Assembly: GCF_964355755.1 (NCBI RefSeq)
Contig: NC_092675.1
Coordinates: forward strand, 23,662,412 to 23,726,411
Source of the DNA: Antedon mediterranea
Lineage: Eukaryota; Echinodermata; Crinoidea; Comatulida; Antedonidae
DNA: 64,000 nt
Direction: 5' to 3'
Shown here: positions 33,900 to 48,800 of the stretch, piece after piece
Layout of the letters: each line of letters begins with the position of its first letter
How positions within the stretch are numbered: position 1 is the first letter of the stretch
Program-made: the position numbers and the translations under genes
The notes under the pieces: generated by a model
Database searches by the model: none
What the model saw: only the letters and a program-made list of their open reading frames with translations
What the model was told of the DNA's origin: nothing

Positions 33900-36800
33900 T
33901 CAAACAAGAGAGTAGTCTAAAGTATTTTCAATATTAGTATGTGAAGGTGCTGATAGATTATTAAGTTGTGTGTCAATTTGGTAGCCAGAAAAGCCCAAAT
34001 CGTTAGGGCCTAAGCAACGATAGTCGTCTGAATCAGATTCATCCGCTTGGTAATCAGATAATCGAATACTATCTATTGTCTCTTCTTCCCGCGCACACAA
34101 ATCTAAGTAACTATTAACATCCATTCTACTAGTAGCTTTTTCAGAGATAAAGTCCTCCTCGTCGTCCGCATGATAACTTTCTAGTTCATCTTGACCTGGT
34201 TGAACTGGCTCTGTATTTTCTTGCTTTTCGAGAACATAATATTCATGATATGGTTGAATATTAAATTCACTATCTTTCTGATATGTGTCTCTTTGATTCG
34301 CTTGTGATATAACATCAGGAATATGATAATAACCAACTTGGTTTACTATATCCATCCCGTAAGTTGGATTAGCGCCAATTCTCCTTGTGGAATGTCTTCT
34401 AAACTGATCAGGATCCATATACACGGGCGGATCATAACTCCGCGCATGCGCCGGTACAGTGTTACTATTAAAGTGAAGCGGAACTCTTTTAAAACTAGAA
34501 GTAGTGGAAATGTTTTGTAAAGACATATAAGCTGATGTGTCAACTTCAACTACACCAGTGCAAGCGACTTGTAGTTTGGTGTAGACGGACGGCACCGGAC
34601 CTTGTAGCTCTACATAACCTGCAGGGTCATATAAATACGGGTTCATGACCCCGTCTACAGACGATCCTGATGATACCTCAAGCTCCTTACGTCTTCTAAA
34701 ATATAAAACAAAAAATTAGCATTAACAATATGAATAAAAACAACTGTATATTAAAATCAGGGTGTCAATTTGAATAAAATCGAGTAAGATGAATGGAACA
34801 GACAATAAAGATTACTGAAGATTGGTCAGTGGTCCTGTAAAAATAACCCCGATAATAATTACATGTTAGAAATACAATATACTGTATTACCTATTCATGT
34901 ATGTCATCGTTACCATCAATCCTTTTGTAAAAATTAATTTACTGGCAAACAATTGAATAGCAGATGTTAAGAAATATTGAAGTTGTAAAATCAGTTTCGC
35001 TTCAATGGGGCATAACGCCTCAGTAAATAGGAAGTCTCAGAGCACTAGAATGAATTAATTCCAAATAATTATACAAAGCGTTTCTCTCTAAACAATTGTG
35101 CAAGCAGTTCGGGGGAAAAAGAAATTAAAAAGCAATTTATACACAGGGCTGGCACAGAGAGCGATGATAGCGAAGAGCTGTTCTCACTCTTCAACTTTCT
35201 CGAATGGCTAAGATATAGAAAACATGCAGCTTAAGAAAGTAACTGAAAGTAACAGCTTTGTTGATCCACATCAAAACACCAGTTTATGGCCTAAAAGTAA
35301 ATGCTTTGGTTATTGGGGACTAAAGCAAGATTTGGTGGCGCGAGTGGCGGTAACAATATTGATAATTTGGACCGGTAATTGCACTCTTTTGTACAGAGTA
35401 CAAATTTAGTAAATACTAACATATAGGCCTATGTCATTTTTGTCACAATATATATAACGGCGTCAATTTCAATACACATTTTAAACGTTATGCTAACGTA
35501 ATGGAGACGTTTACTAAAAATGCGGCAACAATTCGTTAAGCATCAAACGATGCAACATCATCGGCCCATGCGCAGTAAGCTGTTATTTCTAATATATAAA
35601 ATGCATTGAATTATTCGTGTACTTGCAATAATTGACAGTTGGTTGAGTATAATACCATGAATTGTATCGGGTGACAAACAATAATTAAGGAGTTTAACAT
35701 TTAGATTATTCACATAGTTCTTTACTAGTAAACAGACGTTCAGCCATATAATAAAGTAATGTTAATTTTGGTATAATGTTCATATCATACATTTCATTAC
35801 AAGATATTATGATGTAAACATTGATAGGCCTATGAATAATATTTAAAAAAAAATGTAATCCAAGAATAATAGCTACATATTAGTAATATTAATTATACAA
35901 CAATGAATTATCTATAACAATTAACATTAACACTTTACACAATGTTCAAATGGTGCCTTGAATACTGCTATAATTATCAATACATTTACATTAATGTACA
36001 TTTTCTCTTCATACGAACCTCGTATCTAGATGAATGTCAATACAGTAGTAAGTTAAGATCTACCTAGTGACAGCTTCAGAATCGTGTGTATACACGTATA
36101 TACGGACCAATCAGAAAGGCCTAAATAATTATAAAAGAATTTAAAGGCTAAACGCGTATTGTGCTAAACGTGTTGGTATAGGCAACATGTTAAAAAATCT
36201 AAACAGCTAAAAGTATTAAAAATGTATCAAGGAAGTGGGTACATATGCCTACGTTTAGAGTCTAAACACATGGACAAGCTTAACTGTGAGAAAAGTAGGC
36301 AAGCTCGATGATAATCTACGATGGTAACTAAATAATAACTGGAGTTGAATCATTCAATACTCTAAACAAACAAAAGTCAATAAATCATATTTTTTTTAAT
36401 TGATTGGCAACATTTATTCTCAAACAAAACTAATGTACCGACAAGACCATTGATGCCGAACAGTTGATGTTGATTGGAAAGTGTTGTGATAACTTAGGCG
36501 AGTATAGGCCTATTCTAAAAAGGGTGACACAAAAAAGACGATCATGGAAACTAATGCAATGTTAACTAATAATATTAATATTATTAATTATTAATAATAA
36601 CTATAATATAAAGCAAACAGCACACAACTATCTTACTTTTATTTTTAGTGACACTATTCTAAAAACACTTTGCTCTGTCTACATAATTTAAACGGTTACT
36701 ACACCGATCTACAGATTGTTGAAGTACTGAGTAGGCCTACTCTAAATAAATAACATCATAATTCTATCATTTGATATATCTTTACAAAAAGAAAAAGAAA

Positions 36801-39800
36801 ACCAAGATTTATAACTAGTTTTGGATAAAATACTGTTAAAAAATATACCTCACAGTAGTTCCAAACAAAATCAGTTGTCACTAGATATTCATGACTGACT
36901 ATTGCAGGTCATTGAGATACGGTCTACGTGTATTAAATATGTTTATGTTATCTATGTCTACAGGTTATATAATGCAATTATAAAACGTGTTCTCAGTAGT
37001 TTAATCATTCGTTGTCGTTTCCATTAATTATAATTATTTAATATAAACATGTATCTACCTATAGATACAAATGACTTTATCCTTCTGAATTATATATACA
37101 CATTGTACTCAGGTCAATGCGATACGGTGTTTACGGTCACGATGAACAATGGCAAACTGCAATATTTTGAATATTAATTAAAATACAATATAACAATAGA
37201 AATAAGCACAGTTAGTATAGAATAAAATAGCAAATGCTAAAAAAATTCTAATTTATCACGAACAAACTCACATTTATATTTAATATCAACAGGAATAATA
37301 TTGGTTAATCCATTATTCTTGTAGATACCTTGTATAAAATAAAATATCCACACAACTAACGAAAAGGTTTTAATTTCTTCTTGACCAAACCAAGGTTACT
37401 TTAATAAAAGTTCAATTTATTCATATGCTGGTTAATTAGCTTTACGATCGATTTTAATTGCAGCGATCAACCTCAACGAATAGTTGTATGTTTTGTTTGA
37501 ATGAGTGTAGATTAATAACGAGAATATGGTACTATTGTCAAATAAAATTTAAATAAAAAAAAATCGTATCGTATGTTGAAACATTTGTGTCTAATAGAAT
37601 GTTTTCTTTGTTTGATATAGTTAACATTTCCGTTTATTTTATTGAAAGTTGTTTTTCAGATTACTCACACAAAATGGACATAATATACAAGCTCTGGATT
37701 GGCACATTATATTATCGACTGGACCAACTGATTGTTTCATTGGACAAGACGACTGACCAACCTGACCAACCCCCTGGCCGGAAGATTACAACCACGTCGT
37801 TCATTAATTTTAGAAACTAATCGAACATCCAGTCACTCGACTACGAGACTACGCCACGTGACTACATGATTGTATTGGATTGGGGAACATCCAGTCACTC
37901 AACGCTGCGCCACGAGACTACGCCACGTGACCACATGATTGTATTGGATTGGGTATGTGTATAAACATTGATTTGTCGTCACTTCTTCAAAATTGAAATC
38001 TGGTCATGAATCAATATATCAACCGTCATCGCGTAGCTATTTTCTGTATAAACATCATTAAGTACGGATCAAGACTAGATGCTAATTATTAAGAATCCTG
38101 TAAGAATATGCCTACAAGGCGTTGACTAATTGAATGCGTTGAGCTGTGATTTCAGGCGGATTGGCGCACACTCTATATTCTACTTCTTGGAGGTTGTATT
38201 CATAGTAACTTATTTGTTCGATCTTAAAAATCTATACTTTTCAAGCATTAAATGACCTTAGTTTAAAACCGTAAAATAGTTAAATTAAATACTACCGGAG
38301 GATATATTGAATACGACATACGAGGCTATACGTACTGCAACACGTACAAATATAAAATAACTAACTCTATTTCATTTATCTTAAATAGATTGTTTTAAAT
38401 TGAAACCTATAATGTGACCCTTCGAGATAGAATATAAATTCAGACTGGAACATAGCCTACTTACGTAATTTTTATTAGACCGGGGGTCATTCTTATTTCT
38501 TTAATTATAATATATCAATTAAACAAGATAAATTCTCTGAGGATGTAGTGTAGAAAAATTATAATGCAATTTTATAGGCCTACTATTTGACAAATAGTTG
38601 CTGTGGAAGCACCGTATTCATTCATACAACTACGGTTTATTTGAAGAATTTGATTCACTTTTGTCGTATAGTCTGAACTGTCCTTTCGAAATTAACCCAC
38701 CGCAGTTGTGTTATATGTAATACAATATTACAAAAAGCCCCAGGATATAAACAAAAGACAAAGTTGTACTTTATGTATCAAGTCAAAGTAATACAAGACT
38801 ATACACGGCGCTTTAAATATGAACACATTATTACAAAAATTAGACATGCATATAACTAAACATTACCATTACCGTTAGAAAATAGTCGATAAAATTGTAT
38901 ATGAAATTCGATCGTTTGATTGTCTGTCAGATACAATTTATCATATCTAACCATGCCATTCAAATTTGACTCATGTATATAGGAAAGATATCATCAATTT
39001 TAGAAGCTGAATTATGTTTTACAAACTAGTAATTGATCAGGAGCGATGCATCTGAAATTTGTACATACTATTGGTAATCAATCTAAACACAAATAGAATA
39101 AGCACTTCCCCTATTATCAGTTATGTATAGGAACATGGACACATTGATTTAAAGCGTGGTTCCCACTAGCGACGCAACACAAGGACGTAACGCAACGCAA
39201 GTGAATTGACCAATCACAATCGATGGTTTATTCGCTTGTGATTGCTAACTGTCTATAACTTCGCTTGTCATTGGTTAAAACGCTTGCGTTGCGTTTACGT
39301 CCTTGCGTTACGTTCTAGTGGGAACCAAGCTTACGGAGTAAGTTAGTATATTTAAACACTTTCAAAATGATGATTATTTTACTTTCTTGTTCTTTTTAAA
39401 AATTTAAATTAATTAAATTCTAGTTCAAATTTAGTCCACTATCCATGTATACATGTCAGAATACTGATGCTGATGTATGTTACATTTTTATATATTTGCA
39501 GAATATATCACGTGTATACTGATTATAATTCGCTTAAAATGTTGACCATACATGTCGGTACATTAACAATGGTCCATACCTGCCAAATTGAAAATTGAAA
39601 CTATATACACGACTGCCTACGGAATTATATAAAGTGATTGATCAGCATATATATTAGAAGTAACTTTGCTAAAATTACAAAGCTATTATACATACGAACG
39701 AATACATTTGTATTATTTTACCACGGCAAATATGATATTGTTTATTTTAAGTAATGTTTTGACGTCAGTTTTTTTACATCTCAGTTTATACTTCAATATA

Positions 39801-42800
39801 CAGATAGCATACACCCACACGATCACACTAAGAAAAGTTCAGTGACACCGCGTTCTTGACATGTTATTATAAACATAATTTCTTTTTTCCTGGTTGCAAC
39901 TAGATATTGCATGAATTATTTTCTAAGCTTAGGAAAGTTAATAACCATCCCACTTTGTAATTACCCGTCCACAGTTGACACATATCTAAATACACATGTA
40001 CACACATGTGTATCTCTTTGAGTTATAGTGGATATATAATTGCTGCAAGACTGCATGCATTTTATGAAACCGTTTTAATATATTCATTATCAGGTAATAT
40101 AGATGAATTACTCCAATAACCATTCAATACAGTATATACTGTAGACCTAATATAACTTACGATTTTCATTGCTGTGGCATCAACTACTGGCTCTTTCTTT
40201 AGTAGTTTATGGCTATAAGTTTTCAATATTTACCACCAAGATTAAAGGTAGAAAAGAAATATTAATTTCCGACAATGATCATTTGGATCTATTAATCTTA
40301 ATGTTCTATTTATATTTAAAATAACATGCATTTGTTGTCCTTTATAAGGATATAACTAAATACTGAACATGCAAGTAATTACTTCAAAATAGTGCTTTAA
40401 ATTTTAATACAAATTTTAATATTTTATTTTGTATTGTTTGTGCCGTTTGTTGGGAGTATAATGTTTCGTGTTCAATACGGAAAATTTTATGTTACTTCTT
40501 CAATAGTAAGTAATAAGTTAATTAAGTTAATTGACGTACTATATTAAAATGCAAATACATTTTTACACTTATTTATTTTTGTTATACATAAAGTGGCCAT
40601 TAACATATATTATATAATTCGAATCTTTACAAGAAAAGTTATTTTTCTTACATATAGGCTATTAGAAATATTATATAAATGCTACTCAGTTGTTAATCTT
40701 CTTTTAGCCATTCCTCATTTGATAATTGCTTTTTAGTATATAGAATGACTTTATTTTCGTAGGAGTTGATACTGAATGAAAATCAATATATTTCTTACAA
40801 TAATACAGTGCACTTATGCCTTTTATTACACATTCCTAAACCCTGTATTACTGTATATACTTATGGTCGGCTTATGGAATAACTTCATCGAACTCGGAAA
40901 TATTATATAAGTATAAGAGACCAATATTGTAAAAGTTACTTAGGGAAGATTAAGACACTAAATAAATCTTTCAAACGACAGTTAACTCAAAATATCTAGA
41001 TTGAGCTTTCAACATATACTAAGGAGAGAGTGCATTTCTCAAACTCACTCTAGAAAGATTGAAACTTAAAACTCAACAGAAAATGTGATTTAGATTAATA
41101 AAAAAAGACTTAGAATAGGCCAATCCGCAGTTGTAATAAAGTTAATCTCTTCTGTTGCAGAAAACAACTTTAAAAAATAATGTTTCACTTAAGGAAAGAC
41201 AAAATAAACTTTTAATTCAACTAAAACCCCATTGACTTCCAGCCAATTTGACTATTTTTTGCTTTAAATTACAGTTTTTTTTTTGGTAAATCATTATTTT
41301 TTCGATCCGATTTTGGTCAAAGTGAATAGCTATTATGTGACATTAAAATGCAATATTCAACAAAAACATTTAAATAAATATATATATTTTTTTTAAGGAA
41401 CAATGTTTTCAGTAAAAGTCACCATTGCACAGAATGAATTTCTAAAATTGAGATTTTAAAGTTACTTGGGGAATATTACCATGGCAGGAGTTTTTCAAAC
41501 TTGCCAATAATTGGTAGGTTTTTAAAATCTTCAAGGAAATTGTGTTCTACAAAACCTCTAAAGGAAATTGCGAGTTTTATTAAACTTGCCAAGGGAATTG
41601 CGAGTTTTCTCAAACTTATCAAGGAAATTGCGAGTTTTTTCAAGGAAAATGAATAATGTTTCTCAAACTTGCCAAGGAAATTATGAGTTTCATCCAAACT
41701 CACAAGATAACTGTTGCGTAGTTTTCTCGAACTCATTAAGAGAAGAGCAAATTCCTCAAACTTCCCATAGAGAAAAGTGAGTTTTTCTTAAATTTAAACA
41801 GGAAAGTGTGGGATTCTCAAACATGCTAAGAAAACGTGCAAAATTTACTTAGGACAGATTGCATTCTTAATTCAATTGCGCGAAGATTGAATTTCAAAAA
41901 CTCGGGGACGGCAGCAAGGGAAGAGACCGAGTTCCTCAAACTCATGCAGATACGATTGGATGGAGTGTAGATTGTTGTTTTTATAGTGTTGCTAGCCATT
42001 CGAGTTTCGACTAGCTTCACTAAGTCTGTTTACTGTTATTGTATTATTCTTTATTTTCAAACATATCATGCAACTCACATTATTCAATAAAAGAAATATC
42101 ATTTTTCTTAAATCACTTACCGTTTACGTATAAAACAAATGAATCCCAAAATTACTAGTAGAAGTGCTATTGAAAACACTGGTGCAGTCAGGCCTACAAA
42201 TAGTATTAATGTCTTTTCTGTAAATAGAACAAAATAAGAATAAAAGAAGGCATTTACACTTAGTTGTTTTCTGTGTAAATAAGAAAAGAAGCAAGTGTTT
42301 ACATTATAAACAATTAAGAGTGTTATAAATCATAGTTAATAGTTGAAAAAAGTGTTTACAACGAAAACGTAGTAACGAAAAGTGTTTTTAAATGATAAAA
42401 TAATATTTATCATTAATCAAAAACGTAAATGAATATACATCTAAATTTATAATTAGAATTAAGTATATTGTCGCAACTTCGCATTATACTTTATTAACAA
42501 AACATTTAACAATAATAATGCCAACTTGACGGTAGCAATGAAATTGTAAGATATATGTGTAATTTGTGAAGATCCGATTACGATATTCAGTAGTGACTAG
42601 TAGTAACTATTAATAGAGACATTAGCAGTTGTTACTATAGTGTAGTATGTACAAAGTGTATTTAGAAATAAGAAATGTTCATGTAATAGCAAATAAGACT
42701 TAAGATTACGTCGGAGACACCGAATTTAATAAAGAAAACAATTTATAGAGATCATTACTATGTATCATGGATGTAAGGATTCAATGTTTTGAGTCTCATC

Positions 42801-45800
42801 TTACGACAGATAGGTATGTTGACCTACGTCCCAGCTAGCATACCCATAACCCGAAGGGATGATAACGAGAAGGAAACTATTTTTCCATCCGCTTTCTCTT
42901 TCATAACCGGCGGCTGTTTCTTATGCTTCTATAGCAGTAAAACGATTTATGGTCAATTACATTGCATAGAGTACACAAATAATTTTAGAATCTAGATTGT
43001 AAATACTTTGAATCTGTTGTGAGATTATTGAATTAAATTGAAATCTTCGCGATATATAAAACAATCTTAAAAACTACTGCATGTGATGTTGGATTTCATA
43101 ATGATATTAATTGAGGTTTCAAATAAGGTAGGGTAAAAAAATAAAACAAATACAAAGCGGGTATACTGTTTAACACACTTGAATTTGGATCTTGGTTGCT
43201 GCCGTCTATCTCCTGCATCACAGACCGACCGACGGAAGGAGAAGTGGATATTGTTGAACCATGTAGCGCCCTCATTTCACCATTTGTTGTACTTGTAGAG
43301 TCATATATTACTTCAGACCCAGCTACTGACGTCGATGGCGACCTCATTGCCATCGTTGTCATGGCTACTGATGTTGATACGTAAGGCACGCTTTCTGTCA
43401 ATACAATAGAAAGGAAATGGTATTTGCAATTATGTATATAATGTATAATTTCCTTATCTAAAATGTATTAATAGTGCATATTCAATACTAATATTATTTA
43501 ACTACTTTCTAATATTAGAAATATAAATATATGACGTAATTGATAATACTTAGGTTAACAGTTAGTATCTGTCTGTAGAGATTTTAAATAGTTAATAATT
43601 AACAAAACCAAATGTGATCATTAATTGATCATTTAATGTCATATCACTTCTTCAATTATAAACACCATCGGTATACAATATTTCATCTTTATAATATCTT
43701 AAGAGAAGATACCCCAGTTAAACACCAGTTAAAAGTTGAGAACAACTGGGTTAACTGTGATTTGGTTATTGCAACTGCTTTGCCAGAACGGTAACTGGTT
43801 TTCTCTTACTTGATTTCCATCAAAAGTGGTTTTTAGATATGTATTGAAATTTTTGTTAAAATAGAACTGAACCCGCGCGCTATATGGTATGGTACTTTAC
43901 TACGTATACACTCAGCGCATAACAGAACTAATTATGTTAATTTACTACATTGGTACTCATACGCGATCTTTAAAGGGGAATAAGCATGTGTCTATATGCC
44001 AACAATATCCTAATGGATCAACGTGCACGCGAATGTCTCCACACTCGTTTTGACAAGTATGTTATTTGACGCCATTGAGTTGTTTGTTGGTACTTTCAAC
44101 CTAATAATAAATAACGCTGACGTTAGGTGTAAATGAGAGTGTGTGTATACTTTAAATCCAATCTTGCGGCAAGCATGTCATGAACCAGAATAAATATATC
44201 TTGCACATCACGTAGTAATCCTTCACGAGTCGTCTATATATTCATTAGAACTGCTATGCATGCGTCAGCCGTCAACGAACACGCAACCATGCAGTAGAAA
44301 AGGCACAGAGTAGAGAGAACATGAATCAGAGAGAACAAACAAATCAAATAAATGAATATTGCTATATATTATGATAAAAGAAAAACAACAGAGATCCGCA
44401 GACATGAACACAATATTTGCATTTCTGAACCACTGGTCAACTTTTTTTTCGCGACGTGTTTATGAGTGTAATGGTACAAAATAATGGCAAGAGGTGAATG
44501 ATGAAAGGTTATATTTCAACGAGGCGAAGCCGAATGCCATTATTTGTACTATTACAAGAATATAAAGCATCCATTATTTGTTTTATATAACATCTAAATA
44601 GATTCCTGTCATTTGAAACAGATTGAATAAAATGTATGCCTAGGCCTACATTTAATCCAAATTGAACAGTAAATATATTTGTTTTTGTATGGTTTTTTTT
44701 ATACATTAAATATTATATTTTTTGGGATTTATAAACACACCTACTGTAGTGTTAATTTGTCAACAAACGACCAAACAATCCTAGGCTTAGCCTGATACCG
44801 ATAGGCCTAGCCAGGCTAGAAAGGCAGGGATTCGATTACAAAATTTGGACAGGCAACTGTAACTTATCTAGGCTAATTCTGTTTTTCCAACGATTTCACG
44901 TCATTAATTAATCAAATCATAAAAACGATCTAAAGCTAATTTATATGTTTTTTTCCGTTTTATCTAAATTAGTACATAAACTCTCAAAGAATGTACTTTC
45001 GTCGCGATAGGCCTACACTCGTGTATCAGAAATCATCGCAGCGACAATTTTAAAAAAGGGCGGCGCTGTTGGATTTATAAAGTAGGCCTAATGGTCTAAA
45101 AAAAGATTTTTAAAACGCAATTTTGTTTTTCGTAAACGAAAAAAGAGGGACAAAATTCTATTAAATGACCATTCAATAGTGCGTACTATTGCACGCTATG
45201 TGACCCACAATGCGTACAATAAAATGAAAGGAATTTATTTAGGTGTTATATAATAAGTAATATTAGGTTGTTCTTTGTAGAACCATATCATATACATCCA
45301 TAATCATCAGGAGAGAAACGTTCGCGATCGTTTGAAATAAACTACACTACTAATTATCATTATCTTAACGCTCTGCGTAAAGTATGAAACCGTTATGTTA
45401 TTAATCAATATACCAGAAGGGGAATGAACTTGGCCTTAAACTTTCGATTGAACCCAGCTTGTTTGTAAAATGATTCCCCTTAACGATGACAATGCAAACA
45501 TAACAGATGAGCTGTGTCTCTACACCGGGGGCGAACATCAATGGCAATGCAATAGAAACATCTTAAAATAATGAGATTTAATATAGCTACTGTGTTACAT
45601 TACTGTAAACGTTATCCTTTAATTAATAATAGCCTTACGAATATTAACCTACCATCAATTGAAAGGTCAAGCAAAATAATATCATCGATTGCAATGTCAC
45701 TGTCACGTGTCCCACGAACGCCTTCAAATAAAACCTAAATGCAAAAATACAATAACAAGTCATGTTATAGTTTGTTATTATAAACATAATCAATGCTATA

Positions 45801-48800
45801 ACATACTGCCCATTCGCAATGAACAGAATTAACCCAACGTGACATTGGTTTGTACATTATCGTAGAGTTATTAGAGAACGTGAGTTTCGGTTCGACCCTT
45901 TCGAAGAAACCCTACATGTGTTTGAATCCATCAAGGAAAGTGTATTATAACAACCACTTGAAATAAATGAAATCGATAATCAGCATTTATCACCATACAC
46001 TAATACATAATATGCAGAAAACTAACATAAGATGTAAGTATAATATGTATTATTTTAACTTAATTAACACCAGAATTGAATAAGCCATTTTGTTACAGTA
46101 AAAGATGTTCCAAAATTTACATGATTCTGCCGCAAATAAAAAATTATATTCTATACATCTTTAAACGCACGAATAACGAAATATCTGCTGGTATATTCTT
46201 AATATGGCGTATATTCATAACGCATGCATAAAATCCTTGATAAATGCAGAAATAATGCTTTTCGTATCGTATATCAACGAACATTAACATAAAAAAGCTG
46301 ACCTCAGTCAGAGTAGTGACAATAATATACGAACGTAGCATAAGCTATCTTGAGTGGTATAATTGATTCATATTAAAGGATAATTTTATCGTGACGTCTT
46401 GGGAAATAGTAACAAATTGTCACACCTTGCTTAATCTCAATTTTCTTCTGTACCTCACAAATCATTTTGCGTAGGCCAAATCATTTCTATGAAAATCCAA
46501 CATTCTCGAATTTAAAGAGTTTTGTTTAATAATAAGAAGGAAACTGCATAATGTTGGTTTATATTACGAAATGTCTTAATGCTATTTTTCAATCATCAAT
46601 CCAAATGTGCATATTGCTTTATTACACGTTCAGACCCAACGTAATTGTACATAATGTATTGTACGGTACCAGCATATTACTGCATTTGCTATCTTCACAC
46701 TTTGTATATCCTCCATGGTATATCCTCCATTAAGGGGATACTTATTTCGGTCTTGAAGATTTCCCCATATAATATGGGTTCTACTCTAAGGTGTACCACA
46801 AATTCATATACATATTAGTTACTTCATATTAGTTACTTCATATAAGCTTATTATCTAGACCTAGGCCTATAATAGTTATATTTAAAATTGTCAAAATATT
46901 GTATATAATCGCTATTATATACATTAGGACCCAACAAAGTGTCCTTAAATATTCGAGTGTCCCTTAAATAGAAGTTGCCCGTAGTGTTTAAACAGTTTTA
47001 TATATTGGAAATCTAAATTGAATTGCTATTCTTATTTTGGAGACATTATCATAGTTAGATTAATTGATCCTTTCTTTTAAAAATAAAGCATGCCTGCTCT
47101 TATAAAGGTTGTTCTTATATAGGTTGTTCTTATATGTACTTCTGAACTGAATAAGCATTGTCGGTATATTTATGTTAATAAACGCGAGGGTAATTACGGA
47201 TCCGTAATTGGAAATTTGCAAAACGATAATGAGGTTTATGCCAATTTCTTATTGTTCCGTATGTCGTTTCGGTTATACGTACATTTAGTAACACTACGTG
47301 ATGTTACTGAATTCAAGATTCACATTATTTCACAGTGCGATACTAATGAGTAGGGTGAATAGCAGCGGGTCTTTAGCCAAGCCTGAAGTGATGGTTGGGT
47401 GTGAACACGCGAATTCGCTGTTGATGTCCTAATCATTCGCAACTTGAAGTCAATTAAATGACTATTATGACAACACTATTCCATCTTTTACATATTTTTG
47501 TTTAGGTCTAATGCATTTTCAGTACAGTACAGTTTGAATTACCTACATTAACCAGTAAAATTGCCACACACACTGTGTAACCATTATAAACACAAAACAA
47601 ATCGAATCCCATGATAATATGGGATTCGATGGCAAGTCAACTTACTAGAGGTGTAAGGAAAGAGTTCCAATGTGGTAAATTCCATGAGTTTAAAGAATTA
47701 GAATGGAATAATAGTTATATAAAATCAGTTGCATGCATTAATTGTATTTTTCTCACAATTAAATAAACCGTTGATGGTTAAAAATGAGCTGTGAGCGCGC
47801 GCCTCAAACTTGTGTGCAGTGCCGAATTGTTAATTTCTTCACCCAAACATTATACAATCGCCAAGAGTAACAGGACACTTGGCTAATTGAGGATCTTCTT
47901 CTAGGCCTACTACTGTAATACCATTGACATAATTATATGCCAGAGAGAGTTTAGCTACCTCCGTGTTGACAAATTGACATGCTGCAGTAATTGGTTATCA
48001 TTATGTTATATTGTATAATTCATAAAATCGGCGCCATGGCTTCGCACAATGTTTTACACGAGAAGAGGAGAAACACTTTCAAAATAATTACATTTTCAGC
48101 AACGATAGTTGTTGAATTTACGTTTTACTGAGTTGGGTACATGATAAATAGGTAATAGAGATACATACTTGGAACTGACCGGAACATCCGAATACTATTT
48201 CCGCCATAAGCCATCGGCTACCTTGTGAATTTGACTTTATCCATGTTGGTTCGCCAAGAGTATAACCATTTTGTTGACAAACATACACCTTAACAATATT
48301 TTTAAAAAGAAAGAAATAATAGAAGCTATTTCGACGTATAGTATACTATTTCACACGCCTTTTGCTAGATTCTTAAACTGTACCTTTCTCACTTGTTTGT
48401 GTACTGTACAAGTTGAGTAAAATATACAAAAACTTGTCCTGGAAACAATAGTTACAGTAATTCTGAAGTTCTTTGGTTGTTGGTTTTGTTTTTGGAATTT
48501 TTAGCATGATCTATGAAAAATTAATTTCTATATTTATAAAATATATTTCTCTCTTTGAACGTATACCGTCTATATTTGTCTAATCAGAGGTAGACTTGCC
48601 CCAAGTCTGTATTGTCTTTTTTTTATTTATTTGTTTTTATTTCGACCGCGATTTTTGTCTAATATTTTGTCTAGTATACGTATGAAACGCCATATGTGCC
48701 AAAATATTTATCTTTTTACTAATATTAAGACAAAACTCCGTCTGGAACCCAGACTAAATTAGAGGATATGTTTATTATGTATAGGATGATGTATTTATTC

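Larger units (their letters stand above)
34696..42120. other. Last intron of receptor 2 (7.4 kb)
   Basis: It separates the membrane exon from the tail exon and holds a two-copy tandem at 37824-37953, a MITE at 39152-39332, a dispersed repeat near 41225-41340 and a degenerate array near 41470-41840. An AT-only self-complementary run lies near 36568-36600. Nothing coding was found. Confidence 0.5.

Noticed and set aside
41476-41780. Open frames on both strands across the degenerate array
   Set aside because: Repeat-driven reading with no domain; intronic.
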